Assembly (NCBI RefSeq): GCF_003391095.1
Contig: NZ_CP031447.1
Location: 310,001 to 374,000 of the forward strand
Direction: 5' to 3'
Length of the DNA: 64,000 nucleotides
From: Austwickia chelonae
Lineage (GTDB): Bacteria > Actinomycetota > Actinomycetes > Actinomycetales > Dermatophilaceae
In this document: in pieces, positions 25,442 through 33,758 of the stretch
Position numbering within the stretch: position 1 is the stretch's first letter
How the letters are laid out: each line of letters opens with the position of its first letter
Notes under the pieces: generated by a model
The model's input: the letters and a program-made list of their open reading frames with translations, nothing else
What the model was told of the DNA's origin: nothing
Databases searched by the model: none
Program-made: the position numbers and the translations under genes

Positions 25442-26224
25442 TCAGGACCACGATGGTGGTGCCAACCTGGGTGGTTCATCGGTGTCTGAGCCCCGCGACG
25501 GAGGAAAGGACCGCGCGGCGGGCTGTTCCGGAGGCCATCTTCGGGGCGCCATCTGCCGCGGTGGAGCGGGCGCCTGCCGTTGCGGAGCATCCTCGGTTGC
25601 CGGGCGCTGTTCGGCGGGCGCGACATGCTCGATCGGTGGCGTTTCCTGGTCGTGGTGCGGAGATGCCGGGCCTGAATCTACGGCCATCCCGGGCATTTGA
25701 GGTACGGGGAGCTCTCCGCGCGTGTCGAGCGCGCCACCGGAGGATCCATGACCGAACTTCTCGGCGAGGAATCGTCCGTGGGCGACCAGCGCAGTCGCAT
25801 CGTCTCGGCAGACGGCGTCGAAGACCTGATCCATGGTGGCTGCCAGGAGGTCGAGCTGGTCGATCAGCACCATCAGCGAGGTGCGTCCGGCGTCGACCGG
25901 ACGGGAATCGGCGAAACGCCGAGGAAGCCGCAGATAACCGTTCAACGCCTCGGGCAGGTAGTCGGTGGCGGTGGCCACCACCGAGTAGGCGCTGCTGCTT
26001 CCACGGATCTGGTCGAGCCGGGGAATGGTGTCGTGCACGACACCGAGCACCCGTTCGACCCGGGCGGTCACACAACTGGGCACAGCCTCCCCGGCCACCA
26101 TCGCAGCGACCTGGTCCAGGGACACGTACAGGTCGTCCCTGGTGGGAGCCGCGGGCATCGTCTCCTCAGGTTCGGCGGACTCAGGTCCGCCACCGAACTT
26201 CGACAAGAAATTTCCGAAAGCCAT
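25442..26224 (-). CDS. TelA-associated helical protein (XpaC-like position)
   Basis: A 260-residue protein with an acidic N-terminus, a helical core at about 35-165 (VVATATDYLPEALNGYLRLP, then LIDQLDLLAATMDQVFDAV) and a Pro/Arg-rich disordered tail. It is eight bases downstream of telA. In Bacillus the telA homologue yaaN neighbours xpaC, whose product is also mostly helical with a conserved tyrosine-leucine-proline segment, so this may be the actinobacterial counterpart. That is a positional and motif-level guess. Function is unknown; the spacing implies complex formation with TelA. Confidence 0.6.
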   Translation of the reverse strand: MAFGNFLSKFGGGPESAEPEETMPAAPTRDDLYVSLDQVAAMVAGEAVPSCVTARVERVLGVVHDTIPRLDQIRGSSSAYSVVATATDYLPEALNGYLRLPRRFADSRPVDAGRTSLMVLIDQLDLLAATMDQVFDAVCRDDATALVAHGRFLAEKFGHGSSGGALDTRGELPVPQMPGMAVDSGPASPHHDQETPPIEHVAPAEQRPATEDAPQRQAPAPPRQMAPRRWPPEQPAARSFPPSRGSDTDEPPRLAPPSWS

Positions 26225-26232
26225 CGTCGTCC

Positions 26233-27468
26233 TCAGCGGTGGCTGGGTCCGCTGATGTCCAGCGCACCCTGACCGACACGGCGGTCATGTTGGCGGACCC
26301 GTTCCAGGTAGGAATGGGATTTGGCGACCTCCGTCTCGAGGACTCCAATGGTGCTGGCCATCGAATCCAGCGCTTCGATACGGAAGGTGTCGATGGCGTC
26401 CATCGTCTGGTAGATGTTCGCGAAGGAGGCCTGGAGCTGAGGCAGACCGATGGTCGACGAGGCCGCCTGCTCCTGGATACGCACCGAATTGTCACGCAGC
26501 ATGACCGACGTCGACTCGATCAGGTTGCTGGTGGTCTGGTTCAACGCAGAGATCTGCTCCAGCACGACCTGCTGGTTGTTCAACGCCTGCGCCACGATCA
26601 CCGCAGTACGCAAGGCCGACACGGTGGTCGTCGCCGCGCGGTCGACGCCCTTGATCAGCTCCAGGTTGTTCTTGATGATGATGTCGATGGCCAGGTAGTT
26701 CTGGATCGACACAGCCAGCTGGGTGAGCAGGTCCTGGTGCTTCTGCCGAACGTAGAAGAGCACGTCCTGCCGCAGGGCCTTGGCCTTCTCCGGGTCGGTC
26801 GCGTCGAGCTCCGAGGCCTGAGCGGACAGCTTCGCATCGAGCCGTTCAGCGATGTACACGTACTGGTTGAGCCGCCCCATCATGGTCCACAGCTGCTGCT
26901 TCTCCATGTTGAGCGCCGCATTGTCCCGAGCCAGTTCGTCCTGGCCGCTCCGCAGGGCGTGCAGGATTCCCTCGAGATGGGACTGCGCGGACTCGTACTT
27001 ACGGAAGTAGTCGGTCAGCTTGTTCCCGAAGGGGATCATGCCGAACACCTTCTTGGCGCCCTTGGCCTGCCCCGGATCCAGGTCCTCCACGGTACGTCGC
27101 AGGTCGACGAGAGTCTGGCCGACCTTCGATCCCTGGGACACCCCGCCCTCTTTCAGGGCACGCACCGGTGACTGCAACAGCCGGTTGGAGGTCTCGGCAG
27201 CTTCTCGGATGTCGCGATCACCCATCGTGCGGATCTCGGAGGCCTTGGCCTCGAACTCGGGAGACTTTCCCGGAACGGCCTCCAGGCTTTTCATGAAGCT
27301 CTCGACCTTCTGATCGAGCTGCGGCGCGACCGCAGGGTCGACGGCGGGCGCCATCTTCGGCGCAGCGGTCGCCGGCACCACGGCCGGTGGGGCCGGTGCT
27401 TCCAAGACGAGCGTCGGTTCTGGCATCGCGGCGGACATGCCGGGTGGCGGCTGCAATGGCTGAGTCAT
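26233..27468 (-). CDS. telA: TelA-family (toxic anion resistance) protein
   Basis: A 411-residue, highly helical cytoplasmic protein of the TelA family (PF05816), recognised from the long coiled core with GMIPFGNKLTDYFRKYESAQ (shown in part), LARDNAALNMEKQQLW and the NNLELIKGVDRAATTTVSAL region. Some TelA members affect tolerance to tellurite, nisin or other envelope stress; the biochemical role is not known. The ATG at 27468 follows AAGGAGG/GGAG. It is first in the nine-gene operon and its promoter must lie in the 238-base divergent gap shared with the WXG-like gene. Confidence 0.9.
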   Translation of the reverse strand: MTQPLQPPPGMSAAMPEPTLVLEAPAPPAVVPATAAPKMAPAVDPAVAPQLDQKVESFMKSLEAVPGKSPEFEAKASEIRTMGDRDIREAAETSNRLLQSPVRALKEGGVSQGSKVGQTLVDLRRTVEDLDPGQAKGAKKVFGMIPFGNKLTDYFRKYESAQSHLEGILHALRSGQDELARDNAALNMEKQQLWTMMGRLNQYVYIAERLDAKLSAQASELDATDPEKAKALRQDVLFYVRQKHQDLLTQLAVSIQNYLAIDIIIKNNLELIKGVDRAATTTVSALRTAVIVAQALNNQQVVLEQISALNQTTSNLIESTSVMLRDNSVRIQEQAASSTIGLPQLQASFANIYQTMDAIDTFRIEALDSMASTIGVLETEVAKSHSYLERVRQHDRRVGQGALDISGPSHR

Positions 27469-27706
27469 GTGGTCTCCATCCTCCTTGTGCATCCGGGTGG
27501 GCTACGACGCCGCCCCCCGATGACCCGGACGTCTTGCCCATTCAATCCGTTCCCTGGGCTGCGGTCCACCGACATCCACATCCTCGGACTCCTCGACTCG
27601 GCAGGAAGCCACCTGTGGACCGTGAATAACGACTACTCACCGAGGACATCAGGATGATCCGGCCCGGTTCCGGGCAGTCCAGGACAACCCGGGTGGAGAC
27701 GACACG

Positions 27707-27994
27707 ATGACATCTTCCGGCGCAGTGGTGAACGAGATGGCCCAGCGGGTGCTCCGTCATGCTCTCGAAGAGATCCACTCGGCCGGTGCCCGCGCCGAAG
27801 GTCTTGTCCAGGAAATCGATCGGGCCCGAAGACTCCTCGAAATCTCCGTAGCGCAGACGCAGTGGCGGTCGGCGGCAGGGGCGAAATGCCGTCACGAGGC
27901 CGAGGAGATCCAACGGGAGCTGTCCCGGGTCGTCGACGAATGCTCCCAGGCGGTCGACGTCCTGCGTTCCTTCGAGACGAGACGCCTGCGATGA
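27707..27994 (+). CDS. WXG100-like small helical protein
   Basis: A 95-residue, two-helix protein with a central turn at Trp53 (QTQWRSAAGAKCRHE) in place of the canonical W-x-G. Length, helix-turn-helix form and the aromatic at the turn match ESX/WXG100-type substrates or chaperones of type VII secretion. GGAG precedes the ATG at a good distance. Its stop overlaps the start of the hydrolase gene (ATGA), so the two are made together, as are many WXG effector pairs. No YxxxE export signal is obvious at its C-terminus. Confidence 0.6.
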   Translation: MTSSGAVVNEMAQRVLRHALEEIHSAGARAEGLVQEIDRARRLLEISVAQTQWRSAAGAKCRHEAEEIQRELSRVVDECSQAVDVLRSFETRRLR

Positions 27995-29223
27995 GCGAGA
28001 TAGAGATCCACGGTGGGATCGATGTCGACGTCGACGACCTGTACGCCTTCGCCGGGACATGCCGTGAGATTTCCGAATCCCTGACCTCGGCGCTGACAGG
28101 TCTGCTCCTGGCGGAGTCCGAGGTCGTCGCGGCCACGGCGACGTTGGCGGCCGTCGAACCCGGCCGGGCCTTGCACGCCCTGTCCACGATGTCGGTGGCC
28201 CCGTTGGCTCTCGGGTTGGTGGCGGCCCGGGTCGCCTCATTGGGGGCGAGGGTCACTCGCGCAGCAGAGTCCTATTCGCAGGAGGAGCGTGGCCTGGCGG
28301 GGATGATGTCGGGCTTGGCATCCGTCGGGTCCTTCTTCTTCCCTGCCGGACCTCAGGGTCCTTACCGGTCGGCGAATCCGTCCTCCTGGCAGGAGGACGG
28401 GGTGATCAGGCCGTTGTCCCGGTTCTGGTGGGATCCCCGTGAGGTTCGGAGCGGCCCGGCCGAGGAGCTCGGCGGGGGCGAGGCGCCTGCGGGGGTCGCC
28501 GGGTTGGTGTCCTTGGTCGGTGGCCGTTGGGCGGACAAAGCGGTGAACGACCCTCCGTCGGGACGGGTCGATGTGACGAAGGTGACGACGACAGATCCCG
28601 ACGGGCGTTCGCAGGATTCGTACGTGGTCTCGTTGTGGGGGACCTCCAGCTGGGCCGTCGCACCTTTCCACCTGTTCTCGGACGATGTTCGTGGCGTGAA
28701 ATCGAATCTTCAGCTGGTGTCGGGAGACCGAACGGCGGAGGTTGCGGCTTTGCCGTCGGTCCTGACGAAGGCCGGTGTTCCGGCGGGGGCACGGGTCGCT
28801 TTGGTCGGGCACAGCCAAGGGGGTATGACGGCCTATGCCGCTGCTGGTGATCCGGTGATGAGATCCAGATATGACGTCAGCCACGTGGTGACGGCAGGTT
28901 CCCCGGTGGGGACGATGGCCGCGCCCCGGGGTGTCCGGGTGCTCTCGTTGGAGAACCGGGGTGATCCTGTCCCGACGTTGGAGGGACGGACGAATCCGGA
29001 CGGTGCCTTGCGTACCACGGTTCGGTTCACCGGGACGAAATCGGGAGTGGGCGGGCATGACCTCGACCAGTATGTGAGCGGGGCGTCCAAGGTCGATGCG
29101 TCAACAGATCCTCGTCTGCGTGCTTTCACTGATTCCTTGCAGGAGAAGGGGTTCATCAACCGGCCGGGTGGTTCGGTCTCAGCTCGGTTGACCAGGGTGG
29201 AAATGCGTTTGGAGGCTCGTTGA
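27991..29223 (+). CDS. Alpha/beta hydrolase with helical secretion-type N-terminus
   Basis: A 410-residue protein. Residues 1-110 are helical without a signal peptide, resembling the N-terminal domain of type VII secreted effectors; they end in an Ala/Gly-rich hydrophobic stretch (LAGMMSGLASVGSFFFPAG). Residues 190-400 are an alpha/beta-hydrolase fold with GHSQGG (nucleophile Ser275), ENRGDPVP (Asp325) and GGHDLDQY (His356), a complete lipase-like triad. The start overlaps the WXG-like gene. It may be an exported lipase or esterase effector, or a cell-wall lipid enzyme. No immunity gene is evident. Confidence 0.78.
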   Translation: MSEIEIHGGIDVDVDDLYAFAGTCREISESLTSALTGLLLAESEVVAATATLAAVEPGRALHALSTMSVAPLALGLVAARVASLGARVTRAAESYSQEERGLAGMMSGLASVGSFFFPAGPQGPYRSANPSSWQEDGVIRPLSRFWWDPREVRSGPAEELGGGEAPAGVAGLVSLVGGRWADKAVNDPPSGRVDVTKVTTTDPDGRSQDSYVVSLWGTSSWAVAPFHLFSDDVRGVKSNLQLVSGDRTAEVAALPSVLTKAGVPAGARVALVGHSQGGMTAYAAAGDPVMRSRYDVSHVVTAGSPVGTMAAPRGVRVLSLENRGDPVPTLEGRTNPDGALRTTVRFTGTKSGVGGHDLDQYVSGASKVDASTDPRLRAFTDSLQEKGFINRPGGSVSARLTRVEMRLEAR

Positions 29224-29382
29224 GCGCGCGGATGGTCCTGTGGGGAGCCTTCTTCCGCTATGCCTTGGCATCGCTGACGGAGGTTTCTGGTCCGCCTGGG
29301 CGATTCTGCACCGAGTGGGATTCGTCGCGCCGAACGTGACATGCTGGGGTTTTCCCTGAGTCCCTACACAGGAGCCTTGCAC

Positions 29383-29940
29383 ATGCCGTCGAGGAGTTCT
29401 CAGAAGGTTGTCCGTTTCCGCGCGCCGCGTCTGGTCTGGACAGCGGCATTGCTGACTGCGGTATGTCTGGCCGGTTCCTCTTGTTCGTCCGGCGACTCCT
29501 CGTCCTCGTCGAACACCTCGGCTCCGAAACTGGCCGCCGGAGACTCTCAGAGCACTCCGCCCACAGGCTCGGGCGCTTCGATCGGCGGGATCAACCCGAC
29601 GACTCCGCCTCCGATCACTGCGACCGGAGCTTCGCAGGTGAAGGTGGCCTGTCGGGAGATCTACCCTGCGGTCATCGAAGTGGTCAGCGCCTGGAACAAC
29701 GCCAACTCCAAGGATGACGCAGCGTCGTTGAAGAAGGCGGCAGATAGTCTGGTCGAGGCCGCCGAAGGGGTTGACGGGGTGGCCAAGAACAGCGGTGACG
29801 AGCAGGTGATCAAGCTGACTGCGGCGGTGAGCGTGCAGCTCAAGAAGATCAGCGCCGACTACAAAGCCGAGAAGGACGTGAACGGTGCCCCGTTGAAGGC
29901 TGCCGCTGACGCTTTGTGGAAACACTGTCAGAACACCTGA
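29383..29940 (+). CDS. Putative lipoprotein
   Basis: A 185-residue exported protein. A basic start (SQKVVRFRAPR), a hydrophobic stretch and CLAGSSC place the likely lipid-anchored Cys at residue 34, though the lipobox is imperfect. A Ser/Thr/Pro linker follows to about residue 80, then a helical domain (VACREIYPAVIEVVSAWNNA, LKKAADSLVEAAEGV) with Cys87 and a C-terminal Cys that might pair. The ATG at 29383 follows AGGAG. Function is unknown. It follows the hydrolase by 159 bases in the same direction. Confidence 0.65.
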   Translation: MPSRSSQKVVRFRAPRLVWTAALLTAVCLAGSSCSSGDSSSSSNTSAPKLAAGDSQSTPPTGSGASIGGINPTTPPPITATGASQVKVACREIYPAVIEVVSAWNNANSKDDAASLKKAADSLVEAAEGVDGVAKNSGDEQVIKLTAAVSVQLKKISADYKAEKDVNGAPLKAAADALWKHCQNT

Positions 29941-30048
29941 TCCTCGGTCTTTCCCCGGTTGTTCTTTCCAGAGGAAGAAAAGCGGGAAGAAATGGACTCG
30001 TCGCTCGTGAGGGCTGCCGTTTCTATCTCGTGCACGTAACGTGGGGCC

Positions 30049-31422
30049 GTGGACGTCGGGGAGATGGCGAACAAGGTTCGTGGCGCAAAGTGGCCCTCCT
30101 TTCTGCGACGTCATGAGGAAACAGCCGGAACTGAGCCGCAGACAGCTCAGCCCGATTCTGAAGGGGCCTTGCGTGCAGCCTCGTTGATGGCGTGGCGGCT
30201 GCTGGTTCTCATCGCTTTTCTCTACGTACTGATCCTGTTGTTGAACAAGATCAGCCTGGTCACGATCACCATCACCGTCGCTGTGATGATCAGTGCCGTT
30301 CTGCGGCCTCTTGTCGATGGGGCGGTGCGTTGTCGTCTGCCTCGGTGGCTGGCCGCTCCTGTCGTCTTCCTGCTGGGCGTGGGCCTGATCAGCGTGGCCA
30401 TGTGGTTCGTGATCACCCAGATCACCAACAACCTGGACAGCATGGCGCTGCGGTTGAACGAGGCAGGTCAGGCGATTTTGTCCTGGCTGCAGTACGGCCC
30501 GGCACACATGTCTCCGGAACAGTTCAACCAGCTGTCGAAACAGCTGACCGACCAGTTGTCGAATGCGCGTGGGGACATAGCGTCGGGGGCCTTGGCCACG
30601 GCGAACAGCCTGATGACTTTCCTCACCGGGTCGATTCTGTGCCTGTTCGCGGTGCTCTTCCTGCTGCTCGACGACGGACAGATCTGGCGGTGGGTCGTCG
30701 GGCTGTTCCCGGTGCGAGAACATCACCGGGTGCAGGTCGGCGGAGCGGTCGCCTGGCGCACACTGGTGGCCTATATGCGCAGCACCATCATCCTGGCGTT
30801 GATCAATGCGCTGACGATGGTGCCGATCATGATGTTTGCGCAGATGGACTTGGTCGTGCCGTTGGCGGTGATGCTCTTCCTGGGGTCGCTGATCCCGATG
30901 ATCGGGATGCTGTTGGCCGGGGCGGTGCTCATGCTGATGACCCTGGTGCTCAAAGGAGCTGTGACCGCTCTGGCCATGGGGGTGGCGCTCTTCCTGGTCA
31001 TTCAGCTGGAAGGGAACCTGCTGAATCCGTACATCCTCGGTAAAGCGGTGCAGATCCACCCTCTGGCTATTTTGGCGACGGTCACCGGCGGGGCGATGGT
31101 GGGTGGCGCCTTTGGGGCTTTTGTTGCCGTTCCTCTGGTCGCCATCGTGAACAACGTGGTGAAGGCGGTATCGGCCTTGCCCGCCCCTGACCCGGCCCAT
31201 GTGGCGGTCGGGGTCCGTGTCGATGTGGCCGCTGGCGTCACAGACGAGGCGGCGACGCCGGGCTCTCCGGCCGCGACCGTCCTGTCGGTCGTCGATGGCC
31301 CCGGTGCTGCCTGGGGAGAGGGCCGCGAAGGGACCGTCCGCGAGGCGGGTGCTGTCGTGGAAGAAGGGGTCCCCGGGCCAGCCGGTGAGGCCGGGCCGGT
31401 CGCCGGTGAGGCTGCCCGTTGA
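30049..31422 (+). CDS. AI-2E family membrane permease
   Basis: A 457-residue protein of the AI-2E/PerM family (PF01594), with about eight membrane helices: LLVLIAFLYVLILLLNKI, a pair around residues 85-125, an amphipathic periplasmic segment (AHMSPEQFNQLSKQLTDQL), then LGSLIPMIGMLLAGAVLML and the conserved EGNLLNPYILGKAVQIHPL end. Members move autoinducer-2, indole or Na+/H+; the substrate here is unknown. A C-terminal disordered tail of about 90 Ala/Gly/Glu residues is added. Start may be GTG 30049 or ATG 30064; ribosome-binding evidence does not decide. Confidence 0.85.
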   Translation: MDVGEMANKVRGAKWPSFLRRHEETAGTEPQTAQPDSEGALRAASLMAWRLLVLIAFLYVLILLLNKISLVTITITVAVMISAVLRPLVDGAVRCRLPRWLAAPVVFLLGVGLISVAMWFVITQITNNLDSMALRLNEAGQAILSWLQYGPAHMSPEQFNQLSKQLTDQLSNARGDIASGALATANSLMTFLTGSILCLFAVLFLLLDDGQIWRWVVGLFPVREHHRVQVGGAVAWRTLVAYMRSTIILALINALTMVPIMMFAQMDLVVPLAVMLFLGSLIPMIGMLLAGAVLMLMTLVLKGAVTALAMGVALFLVIQLEGNLLNPYILGKAVQIHPLAILATVTGGAMVGGAFGAFVAVPLVAIVNNVVKAVSALPAPDPAHVAVGVRVDVAAGVTDEAATPGSPAATVLSVVDGPGAAWGEGREGTVREAGAVVEEGVPGPAGEAGPVAGEAAR

Positions 31423-31533
31423 GCGCCGAAGCGGAAGTCGGCTGTACCAACTGTGGCTCAATGCTTTAGCTGGCTGCTGCACTGCCGATGGGGGGTGCGA
31501 CTTCTTCCCCAGGAGGCTTGAAAGGAGCCCGCC

Positions 31534-31950
31534 ATGACCTCGCACGGTCTGTCTCCCCTTTTGCGGGCGGCCTCGGCAGCGATCGGCGCACCGATCATGG
31601 GGGATCTGCGCTGGCTGTACGCCGGTCCGCGCGATCTCGACGCTCTGACCGTCTCGGATCGGGAACTCATCAGCGTGGTGACCGGGGAAACCTTCCCCGA
31701 GCGGGTCGAGGGACTCGGTGTCCGGGTGAGCTTCTTCACTCTGCAATTGGCCTTGGACCGGTTGTCCGGTCTCTTGAAAGACGGTCAGGACGTCAGCATC
31801 TCCTACATGGAGAAGGTCTACACCGCCTACGAGGAGAACTGCCCGGAAGGTAATCCCTACTCGGGGGATCTGCTCGACTTGGCTCTGGCTTATCTCGTGG
31901 GTCGTGACCTGGCTCGTCAGGACGAAGCTCCTGGCACCCTGGTCGCCTAA
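31534..31950 (+). CDS. Unrecognised soluble protein
   Basis: A 138-residue protein with a clear AAGGAG six bases before its ATG. It is mixed alpha/beta, has no membrane segment, and ends in an acidic helical region (YMEKVYTAYEENCPEG, LLDLALAYLVGRDLARQ). Codon use is normal for the window, so it is very likely real. I do not recognise a family. It lies between the AI-2E permease and the NCS2 permease, all in one direction, but the hairpin-rich gap after it argues against co-transcription with the latter. Confidence 0.65.
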   Translation: MTSHGLSPLLRAASAAIGAPIMGDLRWLYAGPRDLDALTVSDRELISVVTGETFPERVEGLGVRVSFFTLQLALDRLSGLLKDGQDVSISYMEKVYTAYEENCPEGNPYSGDLLDLALAYLVGRDLARQDEAPGTLVA

Positions 31951-32114
31951 GACGCCAGCATCGCCGTTTCGATCGTCCGGTATGCGGGCTGCGCCGATCC
32001 TGGATCGGCAGCGTCCGGGCGAGGTCTCCGGCGATGTGATGGGCACGCCGACGGGGTCGGGTGTTCTCTCGGGGGGATCACCCGGCACCGCCGGTCGTTC
32101 TTGGGTTTGTTTCT

Positions 32115-32223
32115 GGGATAGCTTCGAGCTGAAGCATTCCCAGCTTCCTGTGGGGGAGTCTTCCCGGTGCGGGAGGACTCCCGGCGAAGACCGGACAAAA
32201 CCTCCATTAGGCTTGGTCCGGTC
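32115..32223 (+). promoter_or_regulatory. Three-hairpin leader before the NCS2 permease gene
   Basis: The 311-base gap 31951-32261 holds three successive stem-loops: 32115-32141 (GGGA-ta-GCTTC, five-base loop), 32154-32182 (13-bp stem with one mismatch, loop GTG) and 32189-32223 (GACCGGAC/GTCCGGTC with an inner CCT/AGG pair). The last ends 38 bases before the ATG. They may be a transcript leader controlling the nucleobase permease (attenuator or RNA-binding site) or, in part, a terminator of the gene before. No known riboswitch consensus is evident. Confidence 0.5.
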
Positions 32224-32261
32224 GGGACACCCCCGGCCGTTCGCACGGCCTGGAGGGACCT

Positions 32262-33758
32262 ATGGCATTGGGTTGGGCACTGCACGGAGATGGGCGGACC
32301 ATCGGTCCTGACGACATCGTCGGCCCTGGTGAGAGGCTCACCTGGGGGCGCACCATCGGCTTGGGCATGCAACATGTGGTGGCGATGTTCGGAGCCACCT
32401 TCGTGTTCCCCGTGGTGATGGGGCTCAACCCGCAATTGGCCATCATGATGAGCGGCTTCGCGACCCTGTGCTTCCTGGTCGCGCTGAAAGGCCGGGTCCC
32501 CAGCTATCTGGGATCATCGGCCAGTTTCGTCGGGGGAGCGGTGGCCATCCACCAGCTCGGCGGTACTCCGCAGCAGGTCTCCGGAGCGGTGTTGATCGCC
32601 GGAGTCGTGCTCGCCCTGATCGGTCTGTTCATTCACATCGCCGGAGCTTCTGCGCTGACCAAGGTGCTGCCGCCGGTCGTCACCGGTGCCGTGGTCATGC
32701 TGATCGGATTCAATCTGGCTCCTGTCGTCGCCAAGATCTACTGGCCGCAGGATCAGATCGTGGCCTTCGTCGTCATGTTGGCGGTCATCGCCATGAGTGT
32801 GGGCCTGCGGGGTTTCCTCGGCCGGGTGTCCATCGCGCTGGCATTGCTCTTCGGTTATCTTCTCTCCGCGGCGCTCGACCGGGTCCTCGGGCCGATCACC
32901 TCCTTCAACCCCGTGACCAAGGTGGTCGACACCCACCTCCGGGTCGACTGGTCCGCGGTGGCTGAAGCCCCGTGGTGGGGTTTCCCGCCGGCCACCGATG
33001 CCGCTTCCGGGGTGGTCGGCTGGCATCTGCCTCAGTTCTCACTGACCTACGTCCTCATCGTGCTTCCTGCCGTGATCGCCCTGGTGGCGGAGAACGTCGG
33101 GCATGTGAAGGCCGTCGCCGAGATGACCGGGCAGGATCTCGACGACGTGATGGGCAAGGCGATCGCTACCGACGGACTGACCTCCGTGGTCGCCACCGCT
33201 GTGGGAGGAGCGCCGACGACCACCTATGCGGAGAACATCGGGGTGATGGCGGCAACCCGCATCTATTCCACCGCGGCCTATCTCGTGGCGGCGTTGACTG
33301 CGATCGGTTTCGGGTTCAGTCCGAAGTTCGGGGCGATCGTCTCGGCGACCCCTGGAGGTGTGCTCGGCGGAATCACCGTGGTGCTCTACGGCATGATCGG
33401 GCTTCTCGGTGCGAAGATCTGGAAGGAGAACCATGTCGACTTCTCCACCCCGCTCAACCTGGTTCCGGTCGCGGCGGGCATCATCATCGCGATCGGTGAT
33501 GTGACTCTCTCCCTCGGGCCGGTCGACGTCGGCGGAGTGCACTTCGGACAGTTCACGCTGACCGGTATCGCCCTGGGCACCATCGTGACCGTCGGCACCT
33601 ATCACCTGGCGCGGGCTGTGGCTCCGGCAGACATGATCGCGCGGGCTGATGGCACCGGGATGATCGTCACCCGGCCCGGACTGGACGAGGTCGAGGGACT
33701 GGAGAAGGTGCAGGGCCACCGGCATCCGGTGTCCCCGCGCCCTCGCTCAGGCGACTAA
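32262..33758 (+). CDS. NCS2-family uracil/xanthine permease
   Basis: A 498-residue nucleobase:cation symporter-2 protein with about 14 membrane helices, of the UraA/uracil-xanthine type. Signatures are GLGMQHVVAMFGATFVFPVV (the QH near helix 1), the conserved NVGHVKAVAEMTG with its glutamate on helix 8 (shown as AENVGHVKA), and GGAPTTTYAENIGVMA. It imports a nucleobase with protons or sodium. A tail of about 35 residues is polar. The ATG follows GGAGG. Its stop overlaps the stop of the convergent deacetylase gene by three bases. Confidence 0.93.
   Translation: MALGWALHGDGRTIGPDDIVGPGERLTWGRTIGLGMQHVVAMFGATFVFPVVMGLNPQLAIMMSGFATLCFLVALKGRVPSYLGSSASFVGGAVAIHQLGGTPQQVSGAVLIAGVVLALIGLFIHIAGASALTKVLPPVVTGAVVMLIGFNLAPVVAKIYWPQDQIVAFVVMLAVIAMSVGLRGFLGRVSIALALLFGYLLSAALDRVLGPITSFNPVTKVVDTHLRVDWSAVAEAPWWGFPPATDAASGVVGWHLPQFSLTYVLIVLPAVIALVAENVGHVKAVAEMTGQDLDDVMGKAIATDGLTSVVATAVGGAPTTTYAENIGVMAATRIYSTAAYLVAALTAIGFGFSPKFGAIVSATPGGVLGGITVVLYGMIGLLGAKIWKENHVDFSTPLNLVPVAAGIIIAIGDVTLSLGPVDVGGVHFGQFTLTGIALGTIVTVGTYHLARAVAPADMIARADGTGMIVTRPGLDEVEGLEKVQGHRHPVSPRPRSGD

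Noticed and set aside
29179-32088. 969-codon open frame on the minus strand
   Set aside because: It lies antisense to the lipoprotein, AI-2E and neighbouring genes, which have ribosome-binding sites and family matches. Its product is low-complexity His/Arg/Gln sequence typical of GC-rich shadow frames.
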